From contig OY720103.1 of NCBI GenBank assembly GCA_963082875.1, positions 4,092,001-4,156,000 of the forward strand: DNA of 64,000 nucleotides. The letters are read 5' to 3'. The first letter of the stretch is position 1. Every line of letters begins with the position of its first letter. A model generated the notes under the pieces. The model ran no database searches. It was not told the DNA's origin and saw only the letters and a program-made list of their open reading frames with translations. The DNA is from Corella eumyota. Lineage: Eukaryota; Chordata; Ascidiacea; Phlebobranchia; Corellidae. The position numbers were made by a program, and so were the translations under genes. Shown piece after piece: positions 11,861 through 36,700 of the stretch.

Positions 11861-14230
11861 AACGTATAAAAATTGGAACACTGTATTTTGCTTCCTTAAA
11901 ATGAAAAACTATTGTGAATATATTGTGAATGCTATTGTGAATATAGACTTTCTTTTTATTTATGAATTTTAAAGCAAATTATAAATTAAGCCAATTTTGC
12001 TTGTTTTTGTTAAATTCAGTATATCTTTACTAACAGGTTAAGATATATAAAAGAGAAAAATTTTATAAAAAATACAAACTTGTAATTTTTGAAACACTTA
12101 CCTCTTCTTTTTGGTAACGTCCTTACCATCTTTTGTTGCCCGTTATGTAAGTTGACGTCATTTCCTTTAAACCCCATTTCGCGTTACGTCATCAACCGCC
12201 GCCAAACCTCCCCCACCCCCAAAAAAAAAACTTATTTATAAACAACCTAAGTAGAATATATTGTAACGTACTTTTAATGTGCGTGAAATCCTATTTAAAT
12301 AAAGTTACAATGCAATAACCACTGAATATACAATATCCTGAATACATTTTAAAAATTATATAAAACCTAATAGAAAACCTATCACCTTAAGGTGATATGG
12401 AAAAAAAAATTAAATTTAAAGTTAAACGCTTTCAAACCTTGTGGCCTTATAGCGCTATATTGTTCTTTTATGCCATTAAAATTAAATTTAAGTTGTTACT
12501 AGATGTCGCTGGTGAGTTAAACGCGTTACATTAATTTCGCAGGTTACGAATATTGGATCACTTAAAGTTTATAGTCCTCCAATAAATTTCACGACCTAAG
12601 AAATAAACCATAAAATATTAAAAACAATATGCTTTAATTTTCGCAATTAAAAAATGGTAATAACGTATCGCAAAAATATTCATTTAAAAAAACGCAAACG
12701 TAATAATAAATTTCACTAAAACCGTAAAGTTAAAGAGACCTTCACGAGAACTGTAAACTATGAATTCGCAAGCATATAAATTATATTTTTAAGACTATTT
12801 TATATTTGCTCACAGGCACAGATATTACTGGAAAAATTAAATATATGATTGATTAAAAAAATGAGTTAATTTTAGGGTACATTACATCACCACGCTATCG
12901 CAAGCTTATAATGAATAAAAACAACTGAACACTTGTGAATGTAGTAGGCTAATTAGGAGTGTTGCTTCAATTCGGCCAACACGACGAAGCCTCACGGTTT
13001 GTAGGGCCCACGAGTACCCAGAAAAACACTCCAGGAGAAAAAACATACAAGGGATATTGAAGGCTGCTCCTCGATGCTGAATAACAGGAAAAAAGTTTTC
13101 AAGTATTATTAAGTTGCACGACGCTCGTATATAATTTGCGCTGTCGTTTATATTAAGATGGGTGCGTTGGCATTTTTTAGGTTAAATGATTTTTGATATC
13201 CACACCCCAATGAACACAATAATCCATTAATGAAAGGTGGTACGCAGTAGCCCTTTTGTGTAAGAAAGGGCCTATATTTTAAAACCCATTCGGTAAAGGT
13301 TACAATTTTTGATATTAAATTGAATTGAAAACAAATTTAGGGTTGAAAAACAATTCAGAAAAATACAAAAAAAAACATGTCTAAAATTCTTGTCAATATT
13401 TTGATATTCTATACAAAAAGCTATGCCGAAAATAAACAAGCGGAATTAATAAAAACATTATAAACATTTAAGCTAAATGTTTTGAAAATCCAAAAGGTGT
13501 GCCTAATCCAATATAAAACCCCAATTATCCGCATGCCAATGTTGAACATTGAAATCGATCACGCAGGTGCCTATGGAATTTACAGTGAATTTCGCAAGTT
13601 TTTAAACAAAGTTTCCCATTTGAAGTATGTATATACGCAGGAGCCTAACCCAACACGATAAATTAAACTTTTACAACAACTTTACTTAAATGTTTCTTGA
13701 AAGGGAAATATAAACACAGCCTGTTTACCTTTCAGAACGCATATTAAACCAACTTCATAATCACTTTTATTGTGACGTTTCAATGGCAGGAATGGGTGTG
13801 TTTATACGCGTGCACGACCCTCAAAGCGCCCAGAAGTCATAACTAAGTCGCGCTACTCAATTCCAGCCGTCGAGGATAAAGTAAGAAAGGCGACCGCTCG
13901 CCAAGAGAAAAAAGAGACTTGGGTTTTCAAGTATCCATAAGGGGTGAAGTGAGAAAGAGAAATAGAGTTTGAAGGATCCATTACTGCGCCCTGCCAAGAG
14001 TTTCGCCATAGCGTCCATCGGTTACAAACGATCAGCAGCTTGTTGTTGTTGAGAAGAAAAAATTAAGTGAGTAAACAAAAATAGGAGATTTATTTTTAGT
14101 TTTCTGCCTGAGCGACTGTTTTTAAACTGTGAAGGACAGCGACGTACTAAATACGATTTACAGCAAAGTTTATTGTCTAAAAAGCCCTTTAGTTTTTACG
14201 TAATAAATAATCAGTTATTACGTCACAATC
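11861..14230. other. Intergenic, 2.4 kb upstream of FoxQ1
   Basis: No convincing coding exon was seen on either strand. It contains a perfect 18-bp palindrome at 12380-12397 and, near 13790-13870, a weak resemblance to the tail of the tRNA-derived SINE. The last few hundred bases are presumably FoxQ1 promoter and 5' UTR. Confidence 0.5.
12380..12397. repeat. Perfect 18-bp palindrome
   Basis: The sequence TATCACCTTAAGGTGATA is its own reverse complement. It could be a dimeric factor site or chance; no context decides. Confidence 0.6.
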
Positions 14231-17075
14231 ATGGGACCAGTGGTCAGCGAATCACCAAACGCCATGTTAAAACTCAACAACCAAAATCAACAAGATGTTT
14301 TGCGCGAAATCTACAACTACGGATTCATGACGTCACAGGCACGTAACAGTGAGGTCATGCACTATGACGTAGACGATGAGATCATAAACGTGACAGACGA
14401 CGACGAAGTCGCTACCTCAGCGACCGAACAAAGCAACCTGGAAAATTTTAATCACCCCCAAGTAAGTGGACTTAACATCAAAATTTGCCCCTAAAAAAAT
14501 AAAATGGGGTTTTTAAATTACTTGGTTAACGTCGAAAACATATTTTGACAACTTACTTAAAAGTTTATACAGTCCTCACAATCGAGCAAGCACTTAGGGC
14601 AGTGCATTATACTTTGTCCAAACATCGCCGTTATTTTAAACGGGAAAATAACAAACCGGACATAACATTTCGAAAATTAAATCTCGTGTGAAAAGTGAAA
14701 TTTTTTTTGGGTGTTGTAACTCAGGGCAGCTTATCTAATTTCGAAATAACATAACCTGTAAAAAAACGGACATTTTAATCTGAATTCTAAATAACATAAC
14801 CCATTTTAAAATACCACATTGTGTTTGGTTGAAATCCCAAGTAGCAGAGATTCGTTAAGAGATTTCAAACACTGTATTTCAACCATCTTTGCCTAATACA
14901 AACTATTTTTTTAATAAAACTAATAATTGACAGCCCAAAATCTATTTGAATTTTTCAAGTTATTTTCTAAGTATTAAATGATCTATTTTTATTTGATAGA
15001 AAACAAGCGAGCTGGTATCAGAGTGCGACAAAGCGATCCCAAATCAAGGCGGAAAAGCTTACCAACGCCGCCCCAAACCGCCATTTTCTTATATTGCACT
15101 GATAGCAATGGCGATCAAGGAATCACAAACTGGTAAAACTTAATTTGCTAACTTAAACACCTATGATTTTAAGCTATGTATTTTATTTATTAAATGTATT
15201 AATTTTAACTTTATAAGGTCCGAGAACCGAACAATAAAAATCTTTTTAAACAAAATCGAACAAAAAATAAATTAGGCTTATTTTTTAAATTACCGTTTCC
15301 AAAATCAAAAAACTATACATTTCTTTAAAGGGAAAGTTAACATTTTCAAAATAAAATCTGGACTTGAAATTAGGTTTAAGAATTTTAAAATATTTATTTT
15401 ATATTTTTAATCATTGTCAGTCGTGCTTAAACGCTTCATTTATTGTCACATTCTAACATTATCACTTAAATCTAAGATAGGAAAAATATGTTTTTTGTGA
15501 TAGGGTCAGTCATAGGATGTAGGTGAAGTCATTTATAATCCGATTCATAAATTTCAAAAAAATAAAAAAATACAGAAACGTAATCTGAAATCACTTATAG
15601 AGATATGTCGACTTCAAAAGATATCGAATTTTAAAGTTGAATAAATTCTAAGTAAATGTGGTCATACCATTTAAAATAAGGCATTTCCTTTTTCCAGTAA
15701 ACAATTCCAGAAAAAAAAAAGGTAATCCTAAATCGCCAATCTAGTTTATCTTTCATTGTTGCGTTTAGGCTGCTGTAACAACAATCTACTTACGCGAAAG
15801 GATAAGTGAATTTGATGACGTCACGGTACTTTGTATATACAGTAATACGCGTACACTCCGCTTTCGATTTCAAATATATTAAGCATAAGAGAACTGGGTA
15901 GGGTTAATAATTTTAGCGTTCTGAGTACGGTGTTGTTTTAACGTTTTGATGCCCGCTGAAGCGAGGCCTTGGTTAAACTCGTACAGGAAACGAAGATAAA
16001 TACTTCAAACAATCTCCAGCTAATGAATAAACTTTACAAATGGTTACGTCATGATTTTAATAACATTGATTGCGCTGGAAGATTTTAAATGACGACCCAG
16101 CCTTTTTCGGTTTGTGTGTTATGATTTAACATCTAGTAATTGAGTGGAGGCGTTTTGTAATTGAATTAATCAAATCGCGCAGTCTAAGAATAATTTAGAA
16201 TCAAATGCCATTAAATAAGATATTTACAAAAGTTGTAACATTGTTGTTTTAATTCTAACCACTTCAAGTAAATTAAAATGTAAAAGTCGGTTAAAAAACA
16301 GTTGCTATATAGGTTTTTGGCTCTCTTTACCAATTGTCTTTGTTTTAAAGGAAAACTAACACTAGCTGAAATCAACGATTTTCTGATGAAGAAATTCCCC
16401 TTTTTTCGAGGCCCCTACACTGGGTGGCGGAACTCAGTTCGCCACAACCTCTCCCTGAACGAATGCTTTCAGAAGATTTTGCGAGATCCTTCTCGTCCCT
16501 GGGGCAAAGACAATTACTGGACCATCAACCCAAACAGTGAATACACATTTGCTGACGGCGTTTTCAGACGTCGCCGCAAGCGCCTAGGCCGAAAAATGCA
16601 TCCAATTATGACGTCACACCGAAAGATGAACCACGTGGTGATGTCACCAAGCCCCGCGTCGATGTCACCGCGATCGGTGACCAGCGAGGAATCAAGAAGC
16701 GACGGTGAAAGCACCGGCGGTAGATCCCCGGTTCCGTTTTCCATCGACAGTATCCTCTCGAAAAAGGACACTGTCCCGAAGAGGCCAGCGCATTTCTGGA
16801 GCCAATCTTACTCTCCTACTCCAAGAGCTCCGATCTCAATTCCAGAGTTTGCATATGCATCGCTGTATCACCCTTCTCTTGTAGGCTTTAAAGCACCTAC
16901 TATGCTCGATTCCCTAGCATACCAACAGATCTTACATGCCCATGCCGTACAAGCCAGTCTTCTAGCCTCGGCCACTGGTAGAATGGATGTTCCAGCATCC
17001 GACTTAAGCAAGTTCTACTCCAAACAAGGATTAGGGTCTGTGCCACTCGCTTTTAATCGCCTTGTATCGGCGTAA
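14231..17075 (+). CDS. FoxQ1: FoxQ1-type forkhead transcription factor
   Basis: Three exons: 14231-14461, 15000-15132, 16351-17075; 362 residues, stop TAA at 17073. The forkhead domain covers about residues 101-199, from RPKPPFSYIALIAMAI to the RRRRKRL basic wing, with recognition helix WRNSVRHNLSLNECF. The string RPWGKDNYWTINPNSEYTFADGVFRRRRKRL and the EYTFADGVF segment are characteristic of FoxQ1. Downstream at residues 251-257, FSIDSIL fits an eh1 Groucho/TLE-binding motif, suggesting a repressor (inference). The first exon is acidic and unstructured. The second intron (1.2 kb) splits the forkhead domain after QTG. Function inferred from family: nuclear DNA-binding regulator. Confidence 0.93.
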
Positions 17076-19486
17076 GACTTTGTATTTTAGGTTCTATTTT
17101 TTTATACAAGCCATTTTTAAACGACGTACTTTCTTCTTTAAGAAAGTTATTTATTTGTTATTTACTATATATATATATAAATTTTGTTCTATGTTTTTGT
17201 GCCTCTAACGAAAGACGTTTTTACGTCTGATTTATTTTGCTTTTTTTGTTGTAAAATGTTGTAGCTGAAAAGAATGAGAACCATCTAAATTTTTGACATC
17301 ACGTTTTCACGAAAGCTCGACCAAAACTTTGTACATTTAAGTCTGACTAAGCACAATTTGTATTTGGCCTATGCAAACCAACGACGGGGTCTTTTTTTAA
17401 AGACTCAAGAAAATTCCTATTTGCATTTTCATACACTTGTGCATACTGTTAACTTCATAATTGACATTTGGTTGTTGTAGAATAATGAATATTTTTTGTT
17501 TTCTTTTTTGTAATGTTGACAAAACCGCTTACCTTAAGCGGTTGCATCTCTGTTATATACCGTATGCTGCAATATGTTACACCAAAACAACACTTAACAA
17601 ATTATTTGTCCTTCAAAATTTGTGACAAACTAAATTTATTCGTTTTTTACACTTAAAATGGAATAATTTAGATTTACTCAAAAGCTTTCTGGGCGGAGCT
17701 ATATATGCCTACTTACCCTTCCAATTCGGGTTTACGAACCACTTTATAATAGAAAAGAGATTTTCAACGGAAATTTCAGGGCTTTACTTGGCTAATTTTG
17801 AATAGATTTCCATATTTATTTATGATATTATCAGATCGTCTACCATGCTGTGTACGTATAAAATGTAACTGGAAAAATAAATTTTCAAAGACAAATTAAC
17901 GTGGACTACTTGTTAGCGTGCTATCAAGTTCTTTAACATATTTTCAAATTAAATATTAATATCAAATTGTTAAATTAAAATATGGAAATAAATCATATCA
18001 ATACAAAATGTCATACTTTATTTTTAATTTTTCTAAGCAAGGCCTTTTTGTTTCCTTGCAACCTTTTAAAGTTGCATTTGACTTTTAGACATTTCTTGAA
18101 GTATTCAATTTAGTTCTATGAAACGGATCTGCGTCATAACACAACATGTTATTTCCAAATAAATTCCCAGGGTTTTTGTTATTGTGTCTAAAAGGTTACA
18201 AAGTATGTGTGAATTTCTAAAATAATAGTTATCATTATAAAGTATAGAAAAATCCACAAAATTACTGGCAAATAACATCCGCTTTGTTCAGGACAAAGAC
18301 CGTAAATCTTAAATCAAATTAAAATATAGTGCTAATTGATATTGGCACAACCCAAAAATGAAATCTAAAATAAATTCATCGATTTCTTTTTTGAATTTCC
18401 AGACGGCTTGGAAAATTTTTAGCCTTACTTAAACAATTCCTTATTGTTATAAAGCGAAAACGATTATTTAGGGGTGACGCCTTCAATAGAGGTTTCATCT
18501 AACAAAAGAATGTGAACAGTAAGGATTTATACAAGATATTCGCGGCAAATATTATCTAAATAAATACCAAATTCGCGCGATTTCAGCTCTTCTGTTCCCC
18601 ATAATATTGATGTTACCCCTGGCTACGTTTTTGTGTCGCGAAGAGCATTGTCAGACGACTAACAAGCTGTTTGCTTTCTGTTATGGCGATTTCGCAATAA
18701 CTTGACCTTCGTCTAAAAGCCACAAAGTCAATGGAAAAAATACCCGATAATAATAAAAAAAATATATTAAATTTTCTATTTTTTTTCAGTTGTAGATTGT
18801 AACCAATTAAGTTACAAAAATAACTATAACATGATTAAATTGACCATTTTTATATATATGTATATGTAGAAACGGTGTTGGCAATTAATATTAAATGTCA
18901 TGGTATTTAATATGAATAGCTTTTTTAGGTAACAATCGTAATATTGATTAAAATCAACAATGATTTCGTTCAATTAATTAAATCCCCGTCCTAACGTTAG
19001 TTAATATAATAATCTCAAGTCCTTTTAAGAAATTGATAGCTCTTTAAACAGGCTTTGATATAAAGCCAAATCCTGGTTTAAAATTAAACAAGTGGCACTT
19101 TAAAAATGATATCACATTCCATAACGTGAAAGATGAATGGCATAAAAAATGCTCGCAAGGTGGTGAAAAAGAGTCTAAAAAACTTTGGTAAAAAATTGTA
19201 AAATTTTAAAAGATTTAAAATATGTAAAGCTTTTCTAAATGTTTAATAACGCTAGTCTACACATGACGTCTAGTTGTGCGTATAGTAAATTCAAAAAATC
19301 CCGCGGGACTAGAAAACGTAGATGCCTATCATGTCAGCTGCCTTTCACAAGTTATGCAAGTTTTATTTTGGGTCTGGATCCCATGTGGCCTTACTGAACA
19401 GCGGGACTGAGCCATCAACCAATAGAAATGAACAGTTATGAATCGCATGCCGATTTATGGGCATAGGTTGATGCCGGTAATCGAAG
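17076..19486. other. FoxQ1 3' flank and myosin upstream region, 2.4 kb
   Basis: The first part is presumably FoxQ1 3' UTR; a short hairpin (AACCGCTTA, loop, TAAGCGGTT) lies at 17523-17543. No coding exon or mobile element was recognised. The last 250 bp before the myosin TATA box hold a MyoD-type E-box CAGCTG (19335-19340) and a near-CRE TGACGTCT (19264-19271). CRE, MyoD and Tbx6 motifs are known to act together in Ciona muscle promoters; their function here is inferred. Confidence 0.5.
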
Positions 19487-19494
19487 TATAAAAG
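19487..19494 (+). promoter_or_regulatory. TATA box of the myosin heavy chain gene
   Basis: TATAAAAG lies about 250 bp upstream of the start codon. A 5' UTR exon plausibly begins about 30 bp downstream and ends at a good donor near 19548 (CTA/GTAAGT); a matching acceptor near 19702 (CTTTTTCAG) begins the exon carrying the ATG. A strong TATA box is usual for muscle structural genes. Confidence 0.65.
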
Positions 19495-19736
19495 CTGGAT
19501 TCGAACGAGATCCCCTCACTTGGGTATTTTATACCTAACTAACTACTAGTAAGTATAGTTTTTAAGTTATAGACTAACTTATAACATTAAATAGCAACTT
19601 GATAAAGCATTTAAAGACTAAAAGTCTTGGTTAACAAATAGAGAATGAATGAAACTAGAGTATATGGTGTGGAGAAATTAACTGAGTTTTTTACTTTTTC
19701 AGTCATTTTCATTAGACATCATAGTGAATATTCACA

Positions 19737-32381
<12,645 letters not shown>

Positions 32382-32635
32382 ATCTCTTCTCACTATATCT
32401 CGAAAAAACTTTTTATTTTCGTAAGCATTTTTTATTTCTTTTTCAACTTTAATTAAACCTAGCAAATGCTGTTCTTCTATTTAAAGAGAACCTTTTTCTT
32501 TTTTTGGTTAATTTATCTTCTTCTTTTTTGTTCTAATACTTTTCTTCTTTTTTCTTTTATTAGTTCATGTCACCCACAAACCACTCCATTTTACTAATTT
32601 AATTACACGTGTTTAACGTCGTGCTGTTCTTTCAG

Positions 32636-33001
32636 AACAACCTCATATCTGAGTCAATCAGGCATGAGGAGCAAGTGACGTCATTCACCCTCACATCATC
32701 ATCATCACGTGACATTACGTCATCAAGTTTCACCACCAATCAGGTGTTAGAAGCCGCCGTGAGATTTGCGTCGACGAAACAGCGAAGAGAATCCTGGAAC
32801 GAGAGGTCCATGGATCGAACCCCGGTAAAGGAAAGCGCATCAAATATAGACACAAGTACACCAATCACTCTTATAGACACAGAAAGCAACACTTTACAAC
32901 AACAAGGCAGTTTGTCTGGATCAATATCAAGTATAAACAGTTCGACATCTACAAAATCGTCAAGATATTCGAAGAGTAGCAAACACAACAACGAAAATTA
33001 A
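32636..33001 (+). CDS. Alternative C-terminal exon of the myosin heavy chain
   Basis: After the acceptor TTCTTTCAG ending at 32635, an open frame of 121 codons runs to TAA at 32999. It is in phase 0, exactly what exon 41 (ends 32072, CGCTACATG/GTAAGT) requires, so it can replace exon 42. The encoded tail is Ser/Thr-rich and apparently disordered, with basic-Ser sites (KQRRES, DRTPVKES), unlike the short Gly-rich tail of exon 42. It would give a 2047-residue full-length myosin or a 1402-residue rod-only form. A possible early poly(A) signal ATTAAA lies near 32451, between the two last exons. Transcript evidence was not available. Confidence 0.7.
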   Translation, partial: NNLISESIRHEEQVTSFTLTSSSSRDITSSSFTTNQVLEAAVRFASTKQRRESWNERSMDRTPVKESASNIDTSTPITLIDTESNTLQQQGSLSGSISSINSSTSTKSSRYSKSSKHNNEN

Positions 33002-33782
33002 CACCCACACAATTCTAGCACTTTTTCTCCTGGTATATTTTAAGGGAGTTAATATTGATCGCACCTTATAACTGTTTGTTATGTACGAGGAGATTACTAT
33101 AAAGTATAAACGAGTCACTACCTTTTTGATTTGTGAATGCAAGTGTCGGTTCGCGACGTCAACACTAGTACACCATTTTGCACTACATCATCACTTTTAT
33201 TGTACATATTACTTAACGTATTTCTTAATGCGCTACCCCTTATAGAAAGATGTCATGTATTATTTAACGTCGCCATTTATTATTATTTAAAATCACAATA
33301 CAACCCATTTTATCAGCAGTTTAATCTTGTGTGTTTTTACAACCGCTAGTGAGTTAGACACTGAATATTTATCAATTAGATTAAGTAACGCTTTTTTGAA
33401 ATTAACATCTCCAAAAAATGAAAAACAAGTTGTTTCAAAATATTGTTACCTAGACAAGATGTACAAATTAATAACAAACCTTCAATAACTATGTTCTACC
33501 TAACAAAACCAAAAGAAATTCAAACTGCAAGGCCCCTCTTCCAGAAAGGCTTTATCAATATATAATGCACAGTGTCACAAACATTGTGCAACTGCAAGAA
33601 CATGTTAGATCAAAAATCAACATCTTTTTCGAAACGCAAACCAACTTTAATAAAGAATCATTTAGTTTTATCAGAATATATAGGTAAATTTATTGGGCCA
33701 TACATATATACAAAAAACAAAAGTATTTTTAAGGCATCTTAGAACTTCAAAATACTTCTATACTGACTTCAAGATGTTTGTG
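33002..33782. other. Convergent intergenic region, 0.8 kb
   Basis: This is the shared 3' flank of the myosin gene (plus) and the ZP-domain gene (minus). An AATAAA at 33649-33654 could serve the myosin transcript. No other feature was seen. Confidence 0.5.
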
Positions 33783-36700
33783 TTAAATACTAAAGAAGGA
33801 TTTGACGTTATCATAAGCACTGCGGTCGCTATCAACAGACTTTCTCTTGGACACTCTGCGTTTTCTGATAATAACAAGTAAGAGAACACCCAAAAGAACA
33901 GCAGCAAGAGTAACAATGAAAAATGTTTGAGAAACAACCTCAATCTTGTCCTTGTCATTTAAATCCAGACTTTCAACAAACTCTAAAAATAAAATCCAAT
34001 ATTGTTAATAAATGTATAAACAATATTTTTTTTCACTTTCTTTTGAATAAGATCGGTTGTAGATATGTGGCTTCAGCATTCTGGATAACTTCATTGAAGA
34101 TGAATGGATAACTGAAGTCCATCTTAGTTGGATATGCCATTTTTTCCATAACATTACAGTTAATTAACATACAATACTTACCTTTTACTTAATTGTTATA
34201 AATTTTAAGGGCTTCGAATTTGCAGGGCACTTACATTAACAAAGTTATTCCTTTGTTATATGGGTTTAAAAATATTTTAAGGAAGGTTAGATGCCATACA
34301 TTACCTTCAGTAATTGTTAAACAATTTCTTTTTTCGTCATCCAAGTACATCGAAAATGGACAAGAACATTCTGCTTGGCCGTTATTATCCGTACAAGTAT
34401 GACTACATCCTCCATTATCCTAAAAAATTATTAAAAAAAATTTAAAACAAAACTTGAAAAATGTAGAAAAGGTGTGGTGAAGTAGGATGTTTGACTATTT
34501 TACATGAAGTCCAGGGATTAATCTCAGTTGTGTCCATGCTATAGTGCCCTTGAGAAATGAGCTATAAGCAGTACACACTTCTTTCTGGCAATATTATCCA
34601 GAAAATTTAAAACTTTTTTATTTGAAGCAACTAGAGGTTGGGTATTGGGCTTGAAGAATAATCTTCACTCTATGGTTGGGCTTCGAAGTCTGCCTTTTTA
34701 TAACAAAAATAAATAAACACAAGAAATCATGGTTATAATGAATTTTTAAACTAACCGTAAAGCATGGTGCATCTGATGAAGATACTACATGGATTGGCTC
34801 TGAAGTCACCTTAAAATTGTAGTCCAATTTCTTTTCGTCACTCGGAGGAATACTTCTTTTGTTTCTAGTATCGGGACATTCCTTTAACATAGAAAAAGTT
34901 CAAACATATATCAATCAAAATTTTAAACATAGTTTTTATAAAAAAAATACCACTACCATTTATTTTTAAATAACTTTTAAGCTGACAAAGTTGACAACAT
35001 TTTTAAAAATAAAATATTTAAAACTAAAAAAAATTTTTACCAAGGTACAGGGTTCCAAGGAAGAGTCACAAACTCTCATTTCACAGGTAACAAATATGAG
35101 CTGATCTTTCGGTGGCAAAGAGGTCCACAAAAATGAATCAAACTCGAATAAAGTTCGTTGGTGAACAGAGTTAGCAGCAATTCTGACATGCTCGGTGTCA
35201 TTCGAGCAACTTTGTAAAAAAAATTTTAAATTTCTAATTACATATTCGGAAAAAAATTGAATATGTATATATCTTTATCCTTGATGTTGGAAGGTCGAAT
35301 GCGCGACCTAAACATAGAGTCACATCAGTTACTCCGACCCAGTCTCAAGATGCCTTTAGCACTTTGGGATATTATATCCAAGCATGAAAGCAAGTATTTT
35401 TACCACTACACTACGCTGCCGGTTTTAGGATGTAGATATAGATTTATAACTTTTAAATTTTTGTTCTTAAAAAAATTAATCAAAAAAATTATGAAAAGCT
35501 TACCCATCCAATATCATAGGATAAACTACACCGGAACAAAAGCAATCGTAGTCTAGAGCAAAACAATTTATTGCCTGAAAGTTGGAAATAAAATAAAAAA
35601 TGGAACTTATTTCCATTTTGACAAATAAAAATGAACTTTTTAAACAATTTTATTTTTAGCAGGCTAAGATGTGTATCAAATATGGGCCTAAAAGTGGTAG
35701 TATTGGCAGTGTGGTGTAGTGGTAGGAACACTTGCTACACCATATAAGGTCCTAAGTTCAATCCCTACTGCTCTTATGCTGTAGCGCCCTTAAGTAAGGT
35801 GCTACAAACGATATAAACTTCTGCTCACCTAATACGTAATCAGAGCATAATTACCAGGCCATTTTAATCTATAATATCCAAAACTGCCAAAGGCAACTCG
35901 GGACTGGGTTGAAGTAACTGATGTTACTCTATGTTTAGGTTGTGCAGTCAACCTTCCCACATTGAGAATAAAAATATATAAAAAATTGTCATAAAAAATT
36001 ACCTGCACAATCATTTTATCGTTCGTAAATTCCAGATCCACCCCTATATAAATAGGATCAGGAACTGTCACGTTGGAATAATCTCTTATTTCTTGAGTGT
36101 AGGTGTTGTCAGTGTATCGAGAAATAAAGCCCAAAAATCTACCCTTTTGATAATCATTGTGCAGCAAGAGTTGGCTTTAAAAATAAAACATTGGTTAAAA
36201 AATAAAATATCCATTGATAATATAAGTGAGCAATTTTCCAAAAATATCAGAATGACTAACAATTTTTCTATAAGCTTCTGTTTATAAGAGCAGCCAAAAG
36301 ATTTTTCTTTATTTTCTTGTGGCACCTTTTTTCAAATTTTTTTAAAACTTTAATTAAACTTTTTAAAAAATCTTACTCGGCATTGGAGAGAAAATTCTCG
36401 GCGCTGACATTTTGCTTGAAGGGGTATTTACATTGCAGGTGTTGGGTAATGCAACTTCGTCTATTTATAACCGTGCTGATAGAGCCCAAACTAGCATTGC
36501 CAATCGGGGTGACAAGGTTCCATTGGAGAATTAAATCATTGTCTTGAGTCTGCGAAAAAAAATGTCAAACTTAGTATGTAGTTTTACAAACCTTGGTAAA
36601 ACTAAACATTACCCATTCAATACAATTTTAAGATTTAAACACATTTTCAATCAAATATATAAATTTGAAATTTTAACTTTAACACATTAGCTATACTTAC

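Noticed and set aside
13775-13875. Possible SINE tail upstream of FoxQ1
   Set aside because: Only short shared words (AAGTCGCGC, CGAGGATAAA); too weak to call a copy.
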